64,000 nucleotides of DNA from the NCBI RefSeq assembly GCF_032884065.1, contig NC_088868.1, forward strand, positions 36,048,890 through 36,112,889. The letters run 5' to 3'. The notes under the pieces are model-generated. The model was not told where the DNA came from. It did no database searches and was given only the letters and a program-made list of their open reading frames with translations. Position numbers and translations under genes: made by a program. Positions 1 to 14,549 of the stretch are shown piece by piece; position 1 is the first letter of the stretch; each line of letters opens with the position of its first letter. Source of the DNA: Artemia franciscana (Eukaryota > Arthropoda > Branchiopoda > Anostraca > Artemiidae).

Positions 1-1214
1 TGATGATTTTTTGTGTTTTTTCCCTATTATATATCATACTTTCTATTTAATGTGCTTATTTTTTAATCAATTTTGTACTCCAAAAATCCAAAAATCCTCT
101 CGAAAGCCAAGCATGTATACTGGGGACCTTGAGACCTTCCTCTAATCTTAAAGTTATTAAGATATCTTATGATTCCTTTATTTTTCATACAGTTCTCCTG
201 TTTTTGTTTTCCTCGTTTAACCCCCCCCCCCCCTCCCCGTCTCTAAACTTTATCTTTCTAAAATAATTTTCACGTTATTGGTACATAAAACAGTTAAAGC
301 GCTTACTAAATAAGAGGAGCTTTAGGATGCCTTTAAGGGGGAGGGGTAAGTCTTTGTTTTGAGACAAATCAATGCTATCAGTGGCCCTGCATATGCAAAT
401 ACATATATATCCCATTTTATTCTTTAAACGAGCAATAGCTTTGTATTTATTTATTTTTCCCGAAAATGGCTCCATATTTTTTTGGAAAACTGGCATCCTG
501 GGATTTTCTGGGCTGAAAAAACGGTCTAGAGACAGGTTATGAGTTTTAGAAAATTCTCAAGAGCCTTAATCTTGAATAAAAATTATATGAGTGACGTCAT
601 AACTATGAGTAGATTTCAAGAGCGTAAATACGTAATTTTTGCCTCAATAGTAGGTATATCGTTTTTAATGTCTATGACGCGTACAAAATTAAACAAAAAA
701 CATAGCGAAGTTTAAAATACCAAATTTAATGAGTCTATTTACCAAAGGTGTTACCGTCGTTTCATAATACCTAGCGGACAAAAAGTAAATTAATAATTGC
801 TTAAAATGAAGAAACTGGACCATCATATCCTTTTTAATTGTGAATACTAAATGTCAATTATATATGTTAGCTACCTACAATAGGGGATAGAAATGCAAAC
901 AAAAACCCTTCATTATCATGAAAATCCTTTTACCTTGAAATAAAAAGGGTGTTTCCTTGTTATAAAAAAAGAAAAAAAAAACTAAAAGGGTGTCCCCATA
1001 TGAAAAAGAAAACAATCCAACTAAAAGGAAGGTTTTTTTTTATTTGGTTATTGCCAGAATATTACATTTTATAGATAACTTTTATATGCGTATTTCCTTG
1101 AAGATAAATGATAATAATTTATATTTGTCTCCTACTTATGATGCAGTTCAGAGGAAAATCAACTATACTATCTAAACGAATCATGTCAATAGTTCATTCC
1201 TTTTCGCTGTCAAA
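1..1214. other. AT-rich sequence without recognisable gene
   Basis: No coding frame here looks real; the open frames are short and of low complexity. A C-rich homopolymer run lies near 221-237. Nothing matches the repeat families described elsewhere until the R1 fragment begins at about 1215. Confidence 0.6.
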
Positions 1215-1578
1215 CAGTTCTTGGCAGCGAACTGTTAGTAAGGAGCTATAAGGGCTAATGTTACCATGGGGGGAGTTGCCGCAACATTAAATTCATCAAT
1301 AGAATTCGCTTTTTATCGCTTTTTAATATCAAGTTTAGATTTATCCGTCAAAAGCTAAGACCCTGAGAACATTTGTATGATTTTCAATAAAAAGGGGGAA
1401 ATAATCCGAAAATGATGAGTGATCTGGATGAAAATCCAATAATAAAGTTCAGGATATCAGAATATCCAATTGTAGAGGTTTTAAGTTCCCAACTACAAAA
1501 ATGTAGAATTTTTCTTTTTTTTTTCTTCCCGGAAGAAACAACACGATGCGCATTAATTGGTTTGTGTTTCCTCTAGGG
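1215..1578 (+). mobile_element. R1 repeat, 5' fragment interrupted by hAT
   Basis: The fragment starts with a diverged form of the R1 5' signature (CAGTTCTTGGCAGCGAACTG followed by TTAGTAAGGAGC). It continues in step with the better R1 copies at 9790 and 59978: the rise to 'ACCCTGAGAA', the 'AAAAAGGGGGAAA' stretch and the 'CTACAAAAATGTAGAATTTT' region all follow in order. It stops at 1578 where the hAT terminus begins. R1 material resumes, inverted, in the short spacer at 3927-3964. This is an old copy, more diverged than those at 9790, 45449 and 59978. Confidence 0.65.
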
Positions 1579-3926
<2,348 letters not shown>

Positions 3927-3964
3927 TTCTAGAACAATTGGTTTTGATACGATAACCCCTAGAG
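3927..3964 (-). other. 38-bp R1 spacer in inverted orientation between two hAT copies
   Basis: Read on the minus strand, the spacer begins CTCTAGGGGTTATCGTATC and ends TTCTAGAA. That is the R1 segment that should directly follow R1 position 1578 on the plus strand (compare CAGGGGTCATCGTATCGACC in other copies). So the spacer is R1 sequence turned round relative to the R1 fragment at 1215-1578. Confidence 0.7.
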
Positions 3965-5646
3965 CAGTGGTTCCCAACCAGTGGTACGCGTACCCCAGGG
4001 GGTACGCGAAACCCTCGCAGGGGGTACGCGAAGGTCCCAAAATTAATTTAGTCTACATCTTTAAAACTTGTTTCTGACTCAGTTCCAACATTTCCCTCAA
4101 AATCAGATAACATAACCCATTGTACGTAATTTCAGACTCATTTTCAAACTTTCGCTTTCAGTAACCCCTAATTTTTCTCCATAGCCGTAAGGTCTCGATT
4201 TAAACTCAGCGGGTTCAGTATCTTGTCATCTGTTGAAACACGAAGTTCGTGAATTGTGGTTGCAAACAAAGATGGATAGATTCCTGATCAGGAATAACAA
4301 GAAGCCGAATGATGGTACCCAAAACTCTGAACCTGCACCTAAGAAGAAGAAATATGACGAATCATCGGTCAAAGTGCGTCGATATTTGTCAGAATACCTA
4401 GGGCTCGGATTTAGTGCGACAAAGTCTGATCCAGTGAATGCACAGTGCGTTCTTTGTGGTCAAGTCTTGGCCAACAGTTCCATGAAACCTGCGCATATGA
4501 ACCGGCATCTCAGTACTGTGCACCCTTCTCATGTCGGTAAGCCATAGAGTTTTTCAAGCGTAAACAAGAAGCATTCGCTAGTAACTGTTTGGAAATTGCA
4601 AAAGTGGCATCAGTTTCTTCAAAGGCTCTCCGGGCTTCGTATGCTGTTTCATATTTAGTTGCGAAACAGAAAAAACCGCACACCATCGCCGAATGTCTGA
4701 TATTACCAGCACTAGTGAAAGTCAGTGAAATAATGTTTGACACGAAAACTGCTACTGCCCTTCAGTCTATACCTGTGTCGAACAATACCATTTCAAGAAG
4801 GATAGAAGACATTGCAAGCGATATTGTCATGCAGGTTATTGAGCAAATAAAGTTGACGAAGATGTTTGCTTTACAGCTTGACGAAAGCACGGATGTGTCA
4901 GGTGAAGCCCAGGTGATCGTCTTTGTTCGATATCAAGATTGTTCTGACATAAGAGAAAATATTCTGTTTTGTCAAACCTACAGTCAAGAACAACAGGAGA
5001 AGAACTATTCAAGGTGATTGACAAATTCTTCGCAGAAGGGGGCATCTTGTGGGACTGGTGTCTATCAGTTTGCAGTGATGGAGCTGCCGCCCTAACAGGG
5101 AAGAATAATGGGCTCATGGCCTGGATAAGGAAGAAAATCCAAAGGTGAAGTGATTGCACTGCATCATTCATAGGCAAGCTCTTGCATCGAAAAGGATGAA
5201 CGCACATCTGCACGAGACCCTCAACGAGGCTGTAAAAGTGATCAACTTCATCAAAGCCCGACCACTGAACTCAAGAATGTTCAAGTTGCTGTGCCAAGAG
5301 ATGGGTTCAGAACATCAACATTTACTTCTGCACACAGAAGTTCGCTGGTTGTCTCGTGGGAAGATTTTAAACAGACTTTTCGAGCTTCGACAAGAAGTTC
5401 ATATGTTTCTTCTGGAGCAAAAAATCTGCATTCAGTTCACTTTTTGAAAACCAGGACTGGGTCTGCAGGCTGGCCTATCTTGCGGATATTTTCGACAAAC
5501 TGAATGACTTGAATCTGTCAATGCAAGGTTTCCGGACGGACGAACTCTCCCTGAATTCGAAGATGTGTGCTTTCATCAAGAAATTGGAGTTCTGGCTTAA
5601 AAAGGTTCAAAGAACAGCGTTAGTGTCTTCCGACCCTTGACAAGTT
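3965..5646 (+). mobile_element. hAT (Buster/ZBED5-like) DNA transposon, copy 2, cut by assembly gap
   Basis: The left terminus CAGTGGTTCCCAACC begins at 3965, preceded by CCCTAGAG. The 1682 bp that remain are the mirror image of 3926-2245 in copy 1 with only scattered differences. The right part is lost in the run of Ns. The two copies form a palindrome of about 3.4 kb with a 38-bp centre. Confidence 0.85.
4272..5646 (+). pseudogene. hAT transposase (ZBED5-like), copy 2, partial and decayed
   Basis: This is the same transposase as in copy 1. From the ATG at 4272 the frame is open for about 90 residues: the Lys-rich stretch, then a complete BED finger with Cys-x2-Cys (CVLCG) and the HMNRH...H pair. 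It then meets a stop at the 'HVGKP' junction, where copy 1 reads on into 'IEFFKRKQ'. The catalytic-core region reopens at 4589-5017 (DTKTATALQ, LDESTDVSG) and shifts frame again near 4980 and 5140. The C-terminal dimerisation region is missing because of the N gap. Copies 1 and 2 carry partly different lesions, so each decayed at least slightly after they separated, or the assembly differs in quality between the arms. Confidence 0.8.
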
Positions 5647-5746
5647 NNNNNNNNNNNNNNNNNNNNNNNNNNNNNNNNNNNNNNNNNNNNNNNNNNNNNN
5701 NNNNNNNNNNNNNNNNNNNNNNNNNNNNNNNNNNNNNNNNNNNNNN
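5647..5746. other. assembly gap (100 N)
   Basis: This is a run of exactly 100 Ns, a common placeholder for a gap of unknown size. It interrupts hAT copy 2. The sequence after it (from 5747) is not recognisable as hAT or R1. Confidence 0.98.
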
Positions 5747-6302
5747 ATTGTTATTAGCTTTATCCACTGGCACAATTACAAATTCATTCTGTAGATTAGC
5801 AATTGCTTGTTTTATCTTAGCATTATAAAATAACGATTTAGTGTTGCTATTTTTAAGTTAGAATATATTTTATATTTTATTCTACTAATAATTAAATTCT
5901 TCCAACTTTGAAAACTCTCTTTATTTTTTTTTTTATACTCATATATTATATGATTGTCCATATATATATCATACTCATTTATTATATATTTTTTTATACT
6001 ACATATATATATATATAGATATATACAATTACTCACATATAGAATTGTCAGCTACCCTCTTGGAATATTGGAAAAGTAACTGGATTATAGATTTAAATTA
6101 CAAATGGACTTTATTATGTTGTTGCAACATAATTCTAGAGTAAGCTTTTAATGCTACCAATCTTTTGGGTTTTTAGTTGATTCCCTTGGATGGTACTTGT
6201 ATGATATAGCTCTTTTCACTCAAGAAGTGAAGATAGGCTAATCCTAAAAATATCCTTAAGCAGGCATTTGATAAAAATATAATAGCCTACTTTAGAAACA
6301 AA
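5747..6302. other. AT-rich sequence, nothing recognised
   Basis: Short AT-rich runs and a (TA)n-like stretch near 6002-6028. No coding frame or repeat family is recognised. Confidence 0.5.
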
Positions 6303-7430
6303 CTTTGGCTATACTGGCTATTTGCACATTAGGGGGATGAGGGTAAAGTACAGTGGGTCTGTAAGCCTATTGTTCTACTTAAAATTATTCTGATATTATG
6401 AAGTAGCCTGAGAATTGTTTTCTAACTTTACACTGTCCAAATACATTATCCCACCCCCTCCCCTGGTTAATTTATAGCAAACAGTATTACTGGCTTTTGT
6501 ATAAAGTGAATATACCACTTGGTGCCTTTTTTATGCTCTTTACAAATATAATAATTGCTTCTACTCGTTTTTCAGATTTAAGCACTTTTTGACCTCTTAA
6601 AAATGACCTAAATATGGGTATAAAAAAGGCTTAAAACATTGGTCTCAGACTTTAAGACATTGGACTCAAACATACTGTTTCATTATAAATCCATGTTTTT
6701 AATGTTATATTATCCACAAGCAGTGATTTTCCATGATTAAATTGGATAAATAAATTTTACAATGTTATAGTGTTTCCTTCTTCCTTGATATCAAATTTTA
6801 AATAAAAGCATCACATTTTTGGTCAAAAATATGAAAGCCGGCTATTACAAACACCAGTTATACTGTTTGCTATAAGTTTAACAATACTAAATACAGCATT
6901 GGTTAGTTTACATATATAATATATGCTATGCTTTACCCCCACCTTTCTGATGTGCAAATATATAGCCAAAATTTGTTTTTAAAATATTACAGAATTGCAA
7001 TTTCAAATATCCTATTATTTTGTAAAAAACAACTGAAAACAGATGCTTTAAATGAAATTTCAGTGACAAGGAAGAAGAAAACACCATAATATTGATACAA
7101 TTTATTTATCTAATTTAATTGTGTAAAATCAGTGCTTGTGGATAATACAAAATTAAAAAGATGGATTTATAATGAAATGGTAAGTTTGAGTCTAATGTTA
7201 TAAAGTTTGAGACCAATGTTTTAAGCCTTTTTTATGTCCTATATTTAGGTCATATTTAAGAGGTCAAAAAGTGCTTAAATCTGAATTTCCGGTAGAAGCA
7301 ATTATTATATTTGTAAAGACCTTAAAAAAAGGCATCGAGTGGTATATTCACTTTATACAAAAGTCAGTAATACTGTTTGCTATAAATTTACCCCCTCCCC
7401 CACCCCTAATGTGCAAATATATGGCCCAAA
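6303..7430. repeat. FB2 foldback repeat, complex copy
   Basis: The left side (tttgcacattaggggg near 6321, then 'TATAGCAAACAGTATTACTG' near 6475) reappears inverted on the right at about 7360-7430. The middle contains a matching inverted pair around 'AAGCACTTTTTGACCTCTTAA' (6578) and its reverse complement (7256). A third end-like segment lies at about 6930-6985, suggesting nested or tandem copies. The same family occurs at 39640-40230 and 53320-53905. No coding capacity is seen, so it is non-autonomous if mobile. Confidence 0.7.
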
Positions 7431-8229
7431 TTATATATTTTCCATCTATTGTGTCAATTCTGTTTGTCTTGTCTCATGCTGAGTTGACTAAATAAAAAAA
7501 ATTGTTACAATGCATTAATGCTTAAACAATTTGAGATGCAGGGGGTATATCATGGCTATAAAGCTCCTTGAATATTTTGCAAGACTTTGTTTTTGAACAT
7601 GGGTTTGGTTATAAAACAGGCTATAAATGTAAAACGGATGCATATATAGCCTATATTAGACTAGCCTGCAAGTATCTCTATCAATTGATATAGGCTATCT
7701 GCAAAAATATGTGTGTGTATTTTTAATCTTTCCATAGCCTATTGCAATCAATTTACCTTGTTAATTCACATGAGATCCTTAAGGTCAGTCAATGCGTATG
7801 TCCTAAAAACCAGATCATTCGCCCCTCTTCTTTCAAGGGTTCAGAGTAAATCCTCTTTTCGAAAATAAATTCATTGCCTTCTTCTGGAAGAATTCACTTG
7901 CGCTGAATGAGATGCAGTGTTGACAAATTGGCTTTTTTCAAGCCCCGGTGGCTTATTTCTCTGTGCTTGGGCGGTTTTTTTCTTCTTCGGACTTGGGACA
8001 AGAAATTGGGCTTATTATTTTTAGTTTGGCTTGTTTTGGGCTTTTTCTACTCCAAAAACTAATGTTTATTAATTTTTTTTATTTTTTCAAGTTCGTTCTT
8101 TTACAAAACTTTCGAGGAAAGCAAGCGAACAGATTTAGGGAAAAGTTTAACTATACCCTACGATTCACTAAAAAAGAAGAAGAAAATAAGTAAAGTGAAT
8201 CACAAAGAACTATTTATTACGGCAGATTA
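7431..8229. other. unassigned AT-rich sequence
   Basis: No recognised repeat or gene. An 81-codon open frame at 7948-8193 is Phe/Lys-rich and shows no family wording, so I do not call it. Confidence 0.45.
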
Positions 8230-10732
8230 CTAGTTACAACTATTGATTAGAAACTTTTCATCTACAAAAGGTAAGACACCAAATACTTTTTTCTTGAAAT
8301 TGTGTTTGAAACAGATGAAGATGGACTTTATAATCCCCAAGCATGTTACACTCAAAACGTTACAAAAGAATACTTTGCAGTGATAATTTTGTCCTAAGTC
8401 AGCTTGAATGTGCTTTCTGTCATCTATGATACTGTAAATAACCATAAATCGTTACGCAAATTAATAAAGGTTTCTCTTTTTGTGCTTCTTATTAGAGTTT
8501 CACATGAGTTAGGAATGTTTTGTTGCTGTGTTTCCTTTAGAAAGAGATCTAGCATGCATGACCGTGTTTTTACGTTATATATGGGTAATGTTAGTTGGCA
8601 GACTAAATTTTTAAATGATACGCATTCCTTTCATTCCTGGGCGTTAGCTAGTGTGTAGCTTCTGTCTTCATAAATTAGCATACATTTTGCTTCTGGTATT
8701 ATGCTCATGAAGGAGTTGGTCTCTTTAATGTTAATGGGGAAGGTAAATATCTTGTATAGGTCATATATGGACTGTTGATTAATTAATGGAATTGTGACCA
8801 CTGCAAAAAGTTGTTCATTAATTTCGGTGATATTCACCTTTAGTTGGGTATAATATATTAATAGATTATTAATTTTTGGTTCTACTGGTAAATAGAGACC
8901 AATATATTAAATGGGTTTTTATTTCGTTTAGGATATTTTTTAGGTTAGAGGGGTCTACTACGTCGTAGGAAAGGGATCCTCCTGTTAGTTCAATTAGTGC
9001 GAATTTAAATTTAATGACATCAATAGCTAAGTTCAATAATGACATTATTACAATATCAATTGAAACCATCGTTAAACTTGAATCAGAGATCACTCTGTCA
9101 ACCTCAGTTTTTAAATATTTTATTGTGTTACCCGTTCTTGAGATTTTCTTGGATATGGCTTCAATTTTATCTTTTTGATAGTTGGCTACACTCGCTTGTA
9201 TTTTTTGTACATGTAATGTTGTATTCATGGCTGTATTTAGTCTTTTAAAATTATCTCTTGATATATTTAAATCTTCTTTGGTGGACAAAATGAACAAGCG
9301 AGAAGCAAGTTCCCCAATTATTGGAATTAAGTTTGTCGATCTTTTATATTTACTTCTACGGAAAAATACTTTAAATATACTTGTCGTTCTTTGTTTAAGT
9401 TTTTGTATTTCTGCATTAAATAGTTCAAATAATGCTTCTAGTCTTTGCCTGTATAATATCAGGAAGGCTTGACGAGTAGATATTTTATGAGTATTTTCTA
9501 TGGTTAAATCTGGGAGGGGTTCCCTTTCATTTCTGATGGCTCGTCAGCCATGGCCAGTCAAGCACAGGTTTTTTTCCCATCAATTTTCCAACATTCCCTT
9601 TTGTAATTATCATCCTGGCAATTTCTGTCTCCATCAAAGCAATGCGTTCTACCATAATCGGTATCAACAAATGTGATTTGCCATCTAACTTGTACCCTTC
9701 CTTTCCCTGAAGATGTCCATATCCAACTAGTGGATCTTACTTTTTGTCTCACTTTTAGTAAGATATCATCTTTGTTATTCGGTATCAAACAGTTCGTGGT
9801 AACGAACTGTAGTAAGGAGCGACCCGGCTCAATAGTAACCAAAACTCTAAAAAATGAATTTTGATATCAATAGCTACATCAAAAGAATCGCATTTTAATG
9901 CTGATTTTAAATAAATAAATTTCATCAAGTTTAGTTTTACCCATCAAAAGTTACGAGCCTGAGAAAATTTGCCCTATTTAGGAAAATAGGGGGAAACACC
10001 CCCTAAAAGTCGTAGGATCTTAGCGAAAATGACACCATCAGATTCACCGTATCAGAAAACCCTACTGTAGAAGTTTCAAGCTCCTATCTACAAAAGTGTG
10101 GAATTTTGTATTTTTTGCCAGGAGACAAATCAGGGGTGCGTGTTTATTTGTTTGTTTTTTTTTTTCTTTTCCCCAGGGGTCATCGTATCGACCAAGTGGT
10201 CCTAGAATGTCGCAAGAGGGCTCATTCGGAAATGAAAAGTTCTAGTGCCCTTTTTAAGTGACCAAAAAAATTGGAGGGCATCTAGGCCCCCTCCCACGCT
10301 CATTTTTTACCCAAAGTCAATGGATCAAAATTTTGAGATAGCCATTTTGTTCAGCATAGTCAAAAACCATAATAACTATGTCTTTGGGGATGACTTACTC
10401 CCCCACAATCCCTGGGGGAGGCGCTGCAAGTTACAAACTTTGACCAGTGTTTACATATAGTAATGGTTATTGGGAAGTGTACAGACGTTTTCAGGGGGAT
10501 TTTATTTTGTTTGGGGGTGGGGCTGAGGAGAGGGGGCTATGTTGGAGGATCTTTCCTTGGAGGAATTTGTCATGGGGGAAGAAAAATTCAATGAAAAGGG
10601 CGCAGGATTCTCTAGCATTACTATAAGAAAACAATGAAAAATAAACCTGAAAACGTTTTTTAAAATGAAAGGAAGAAGTAGCATTGAAACTTAAAACGAA
10701 CAGAGATTATTACGCATATGAGGGGTTCTAAA

Positions 10733-10803
10733 AATACTTTAGCATAAAGAGCGAGGTATTTAGGAGGAGATATATACCTCGCTCTTTATGCTAAAGTATT
10801 TTT
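10733..10803. repeat. small perfect hairpin inside R1
   Basis: A stem of about 28 bp containing CTTTAGCATAAAGAGCGAGG is closed by a short purine-rich loop. The same core recurs at about 10880 and in both arms of the 11238-11512 foldback, so it behaves like an iterated motif of R1. Confidence 0.75.
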
Positions 10804-11237
10804 AGTAATTTCAAATATTTATTCTACGGCCTTTCTGATTCAGGGGTCATTCTTAAAGAATTGTGACAAAACTTACGATTTAGTGTAAAGAACGAGGTAT
10901 TAACGAGGGTACAAACCCCCTCATATACATAATAATAATTAAAGAATATAAAAGTTTGTTACGTAAGTTAATTCTAAAGTTACGTATATTTTTTACTAAT
11001 AAAAAAAAATCGTTAAAATTAAAATTAATAGTTGCCTTTTTATGTAACCGAAAAATTGCATGGCAACTAGGCCTCCTTCCCCATCCCATATTTCTCAAAA
11101 TCGTATGATCAAAACTAAGAGAAAGCCATTTAGCCAAAAAAGGAATTAATATGTAAATTTCATTTGAATAGTCTACGTGTGGAGAGTCAAAATCAAACAT
11201 GCATTAATTCAAAAACGTTCAGAAATTACATAAAAAA

Positions 11238-11512
11238 AACTAGTTTTTCTTAACTGAACGTAAGGAGCGACATTAAAACTTAAAACGAACAGAAATTACT
11301 CCGTATATGAAATAGATTGTTCCCTCCGCAATCCCTCGCTCTTTACGCTAAAGTTTGACTCTTTGCCACAATTCTGCTTTTTAAAACAATTGAAAGCTTT
11401 AGCGTAAAGAGCGAGGGATTGCGGAGGGAACAATCCATTTCATATACGGAGTAATTTCTGTTCGTTTTAAGTTTTAATGTCGCTCCTTACTTTCAGTTAA
11501 GAAAAACTAGTT
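11238..11512. repeat. R1 terminal foldback, copy 1
   Basis: Arms of about 115 bp are nearly perfect inverted repeats around a loop of about 45 bp (11353-11397). The outer ends read AACTAGTTTTTCTTAACTGA and its complement. Both arms contain AAGGAGCGACATTAAAAC and TTTAGCGTAAAGAGCGAGGG. Homologous foldbacks lie at 46640, 59307 and 61400. Confidence 0.9.
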
Positions 11513-12485
11513 ATTTTTATGTAATTAATATGTTAGGGATGACTTCCGTAGTAATTTCTGAAACTGAGGCATCTAATTCCATTGGTTGAGGATCGGTAGT
11601 TGTCGGTATTCTTGTGGGGGTTTGTTTCTTCCATGTCTGTTGTTCTTATATATTCAGTTTCGGCTGTAGTCTCTTCGTTTTGGGAGTTTGATTCCCAGAG
11701 GGTAGAGGTACTTGTATATTTCTTTGATGTACATTTTAAGATTTGTAACGCCTTATTAGTGGTTATTTCTATATGATTATTATTAGTAATATTGAGTACC
11801 GGGGAACTTATGTTTCCTTTTGTTATTTCCGTTTTAGCGTTTATTATCCTACAAAAGTACTGGCACTTAAATTTATATTTTGGTTTGGTAATACCGTTGG
11901 TAGTATTGGACGTTACTTCTATGTCTTCTATACCCTTTATTGTTTCTTGTATTTTATTTCTTCGTGTTATAATGTTAGACTCAATTATGCTTGTTTGGAT
12001 TTCAGTTGGAGCGGTTTCTTGTGTATTTAAAGGAATATTTTGCATGTTTTGTTTGGACCTAGGTTGGTTTTATTTCAGACAAATTTTTTCTTCTTTTGTT
12101 GGTTTCTTTTCAGCTGCATTAGGTGATTTTGGTCTATTCCATAACACTGAAGAAATTCCATACTGTGGGTAATTTGTTTAATAGTACCTGTTGTCCATCA
12201 TAAAATTTCCTTTGTCTAAATTAGGTTTTAATTGTTTTTTTTATATTTGGGATCTCTATATCACTTGTATCTGGGTTTTGGTTTTCATTAGTCAATCTCT
12301 CTCTTCTCTTTTCTATGGCTTTTCTAAGTCCTATGGGTTTATCAATCTCAGCAATTTTTACGTCAAAATCATATATTGTTTACATCGTTTTGAGTTTGGG
12401 GTAAGTTGCGGCGTATCTTTTTTCTCCTTATGAGAACTTTTGCTTGATTGTTGTCCCTTGTCCGGTCTTAGGAATTGAGAAATTG

Positions 12486-14495
12486 ATTCCTTCTGTCATT
12501 GGTATTTTTCTCCAGTCTTGTTACTTGTTGAAATAACGTTTTGTATGGTTTAGGATCTAGTTTCATAAATATTTTCCATGGGTTGTTACTGGTTAGATGT
12601 AAATTCTCATGCTTGAATATTATTCCATGTTTTACGATGTCTTGTGTTTTGGAATCTATACACATGGTGAACTACATTTTTATCATCTTCATTCTCTTTC
12701 TAGAAAATGTTAATTTGGTGATTAGTTTAAATAAAATTTTCATTTCATTTATTTAAAGGTTTATGAATTTAATTTTGTCAGCTTAACCATTGATTCTGTG
12801 TTATATATTGGGAAAAAATAAAACTTTAAAGTATTATCCATTATCAATGATTCTTTTTTGAATTTAGCTGGGGTAAGTTTAGGCTGTGTTGGAGCTACAC
12901 TACCTTGAAAAAGTTAAAGCGGAAGATTAAATGTTAACAGCGTTAGTTTATAAAACTGATTTAAATAAATTCTTAAACATAAAGTAGGGAGGTGTGGTAC
13001 TACTCTGACCTCACTACTTGTTGACGATGAAAAATTTATTGTTACTGATATTAGCAAAAAGAAAATTTATCTTTCCTTTTTTATTTATTTTTTGATTTAA
13101 ATGGTGATTTTTAGACAATTTTTTTTTTGGTTAGAAAGAAAACATTTGGTCAATTCAATGTAAACTTTATTTTAATATGTAAAATTTCTGATCTAAAGTT
13201 TCTTTAGATTTTAAGTAAGTAAATAGTTTCTTCATTATTCTAAAATAGTAGGAAAACACGCTAGCATTTGGATGTCGCTGATAACTAAATCAAGATCACG
13301 CTATCATTTGAGTTAGATAATTAAATTAAACGACGAGTTGGTGGTAAGACTTCTATATTCAAAGAGGTACAAATTCGAAAAAAAGAGTCTGCTAGAAATC
13401 AGAAAGTGTGAAAATGCAACAGATAAATGAATATTTATGATCGATAAATATTTTTAATCGAGATAGTATTGCACTTATTTTTATTTCCCTTCCCCATTTA
13501 AAAACTAATAAAGGATACATATTGTAAACACGCATTTGCTATATAATGAGAACATTCTCTTGGCCCATTTCCAATTATTTTATGCAGAAAAAAAAGCTTT
13601 TAAAAAATGCTATTTATTTTTCAGTTATATTCTGCAGGGATTTGAATATGATTTCTTGAAGTAATTTATTCTTTTATAAGTCAATGAAGGCCTGAGTATG
13701 AACATTTAGAACAGAGAAAACTAACTATTAAGTTTTTTTTTAATTGGGAAGACCTTTCCTCCAAAGATATTTCTATTTCTAATCAACACTCAAAAGCACT
13801 AAAAGAAAAATTGCATTGAACAAGCAATCTTTTCGTCCGGTACATTGACGCATGCATTTGCCTTCAAAAGTGTTTAAATTTAAATAAATCTCCAAAAGCT
13901 CATATGGTTTCGACTTATAAAACTGATGGGACATTGGCTGACTATATTCTTTACAGCGAAAAATTAAATAAGTCAGAAAATCACACTTGTATTTGGCTGT
14001 CAATTTCTTTTTATCCTGATGGCTCCATGTTTTTAAATTTTATTCCAAATGAATATTAGGTAAAATTAATTTAGTTACTTCAAGATCTACAGGCTTGGAT
14101 ACACATTTGTTTTAATACTCCTCCTAATATTCCGTGAAGGTTTCACATGAATGATTTGTGGTTTTTGTTACGCAAGGTTCATTTAAATACATCTTTTTTT
14201 CTGTAATAATTATTGGCGATAATTTTTATATTAGTTTGACGACATCCTGCGAATTTTTCTTCATCCTTGTTCTGTACCAAATTATTTTATTTCTAAACCT
14301 AATTAAGTATTTTCTGATAAGGTAATGCTTTTCGTTAAGCAGAAGGAAAATGTGCAGCGCAGAAAGCACCGTAAACAAAAAAAATACAAAAAAAAATGTT
14401 TCTTTTATAGCAATGCATGGATTTTGCTTATGAATAAAGGGATTTTAGGTGCATTTAGGGATTTGTTTTAAGGGATAAGGAACTGAGATTTGTTT
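12486..14495. repeat. 2.06-kb tandem duplication, left copy
   Basis: It starts at ATTCCTTCTGTCATTGGTAT and ends at GGAACTGAGATTTGTTT. It matches 14550-16549 with scattered substitutions and small indels; the copy-to-copy distance is 2064 bp. It includes the N-terminal block of the envelope fossil at its left edge. The remaining 1.8 kb shows no coding frame I can support. Confidence 0.85.
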
Positions 14496-14499
14496 AGTT

Positions 14500-14549
14500 A
14501 GTTAGAAATCAGAAAGTGTGAAAATGCAACAGATAAATGAATATTTATA
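14500..14549. repeat. short duplicated segment at the duplication junction
   Basis: GTTAGAAATCAGAAAGTGTG and the bases after it repeat the sequence at about 13392-13439, inserted exactly between the two long copies. It suggests that the duplication was formed or patched by template switching. Confidence 0.7.

Larger units (their letters stand above)
9790..11520 (+). mobile_element. R1 repeat, full-length copy inserted in the envelope fossil
   Basis: It begins CAGTTCGTGGTAACGAACTG (itself a near-palindrome), then AGTAAGGAGCGACCC. After this come a 'GGGGGAAACACCCCC' mini-hairpin, the 'CAGGGGTCATCGTATCGACC' region, a block ending in 'CAGACGTTTTCAGGGGGATT', a perfect small hairpin at about 10733-10800, and finally a long foldback at 11238-11512. 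No protein-coding frame is convincing, so R1 is probably non-autonomous. The ends are set by comparison with the copy at 59978-61676; element type (MITE, foldback or Helitron-like) is not established. Confidence 0.75.
8230..12670 (-). mobile_element. F-type envelope gene fossil (errantivirus/baculovirus F-like)
   Basis: On the minus strand, separate blocks carry wording typical of the F-type fusion proteins of insect errantiviruses and baculoviruses. There is an N-terminal block near 12670-12470, a Thr/Ser-rich middle block, a basic cleavage-type site followed by a fusion-peptide-like stretch, a helical block and a C-terminal extracellular block near 8840-8230. A full-length R1 repeat (9790-11520) is inserted in it. 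It is clearly broken, by roughly half a dozen or more disruptions besides the insertion. I found no flanking LTRs and no gag or pol, so the parent element type (LTR element or other) is unresolved. The decay suggests an old copy. Confidence 0.6.

Noticed and set aside
221-237. C- and G-runs (also near 18827, 36417, 37227, 48307)
   Set aside because: Ordinary homopolymer runs; a structural role such as G-quadruplex formation cannot be supported from one strand run alone.
7948-8193. 81-codon plus-strand open frame, Phe-rich
   Set aside because: Low complexity and no recognisable motif.
13779-14003. 74-codon minus-strand open frame with several Cys
   Set aside because: It is not kept open in the duplicate at about 15845-16070 and shows no family wording.
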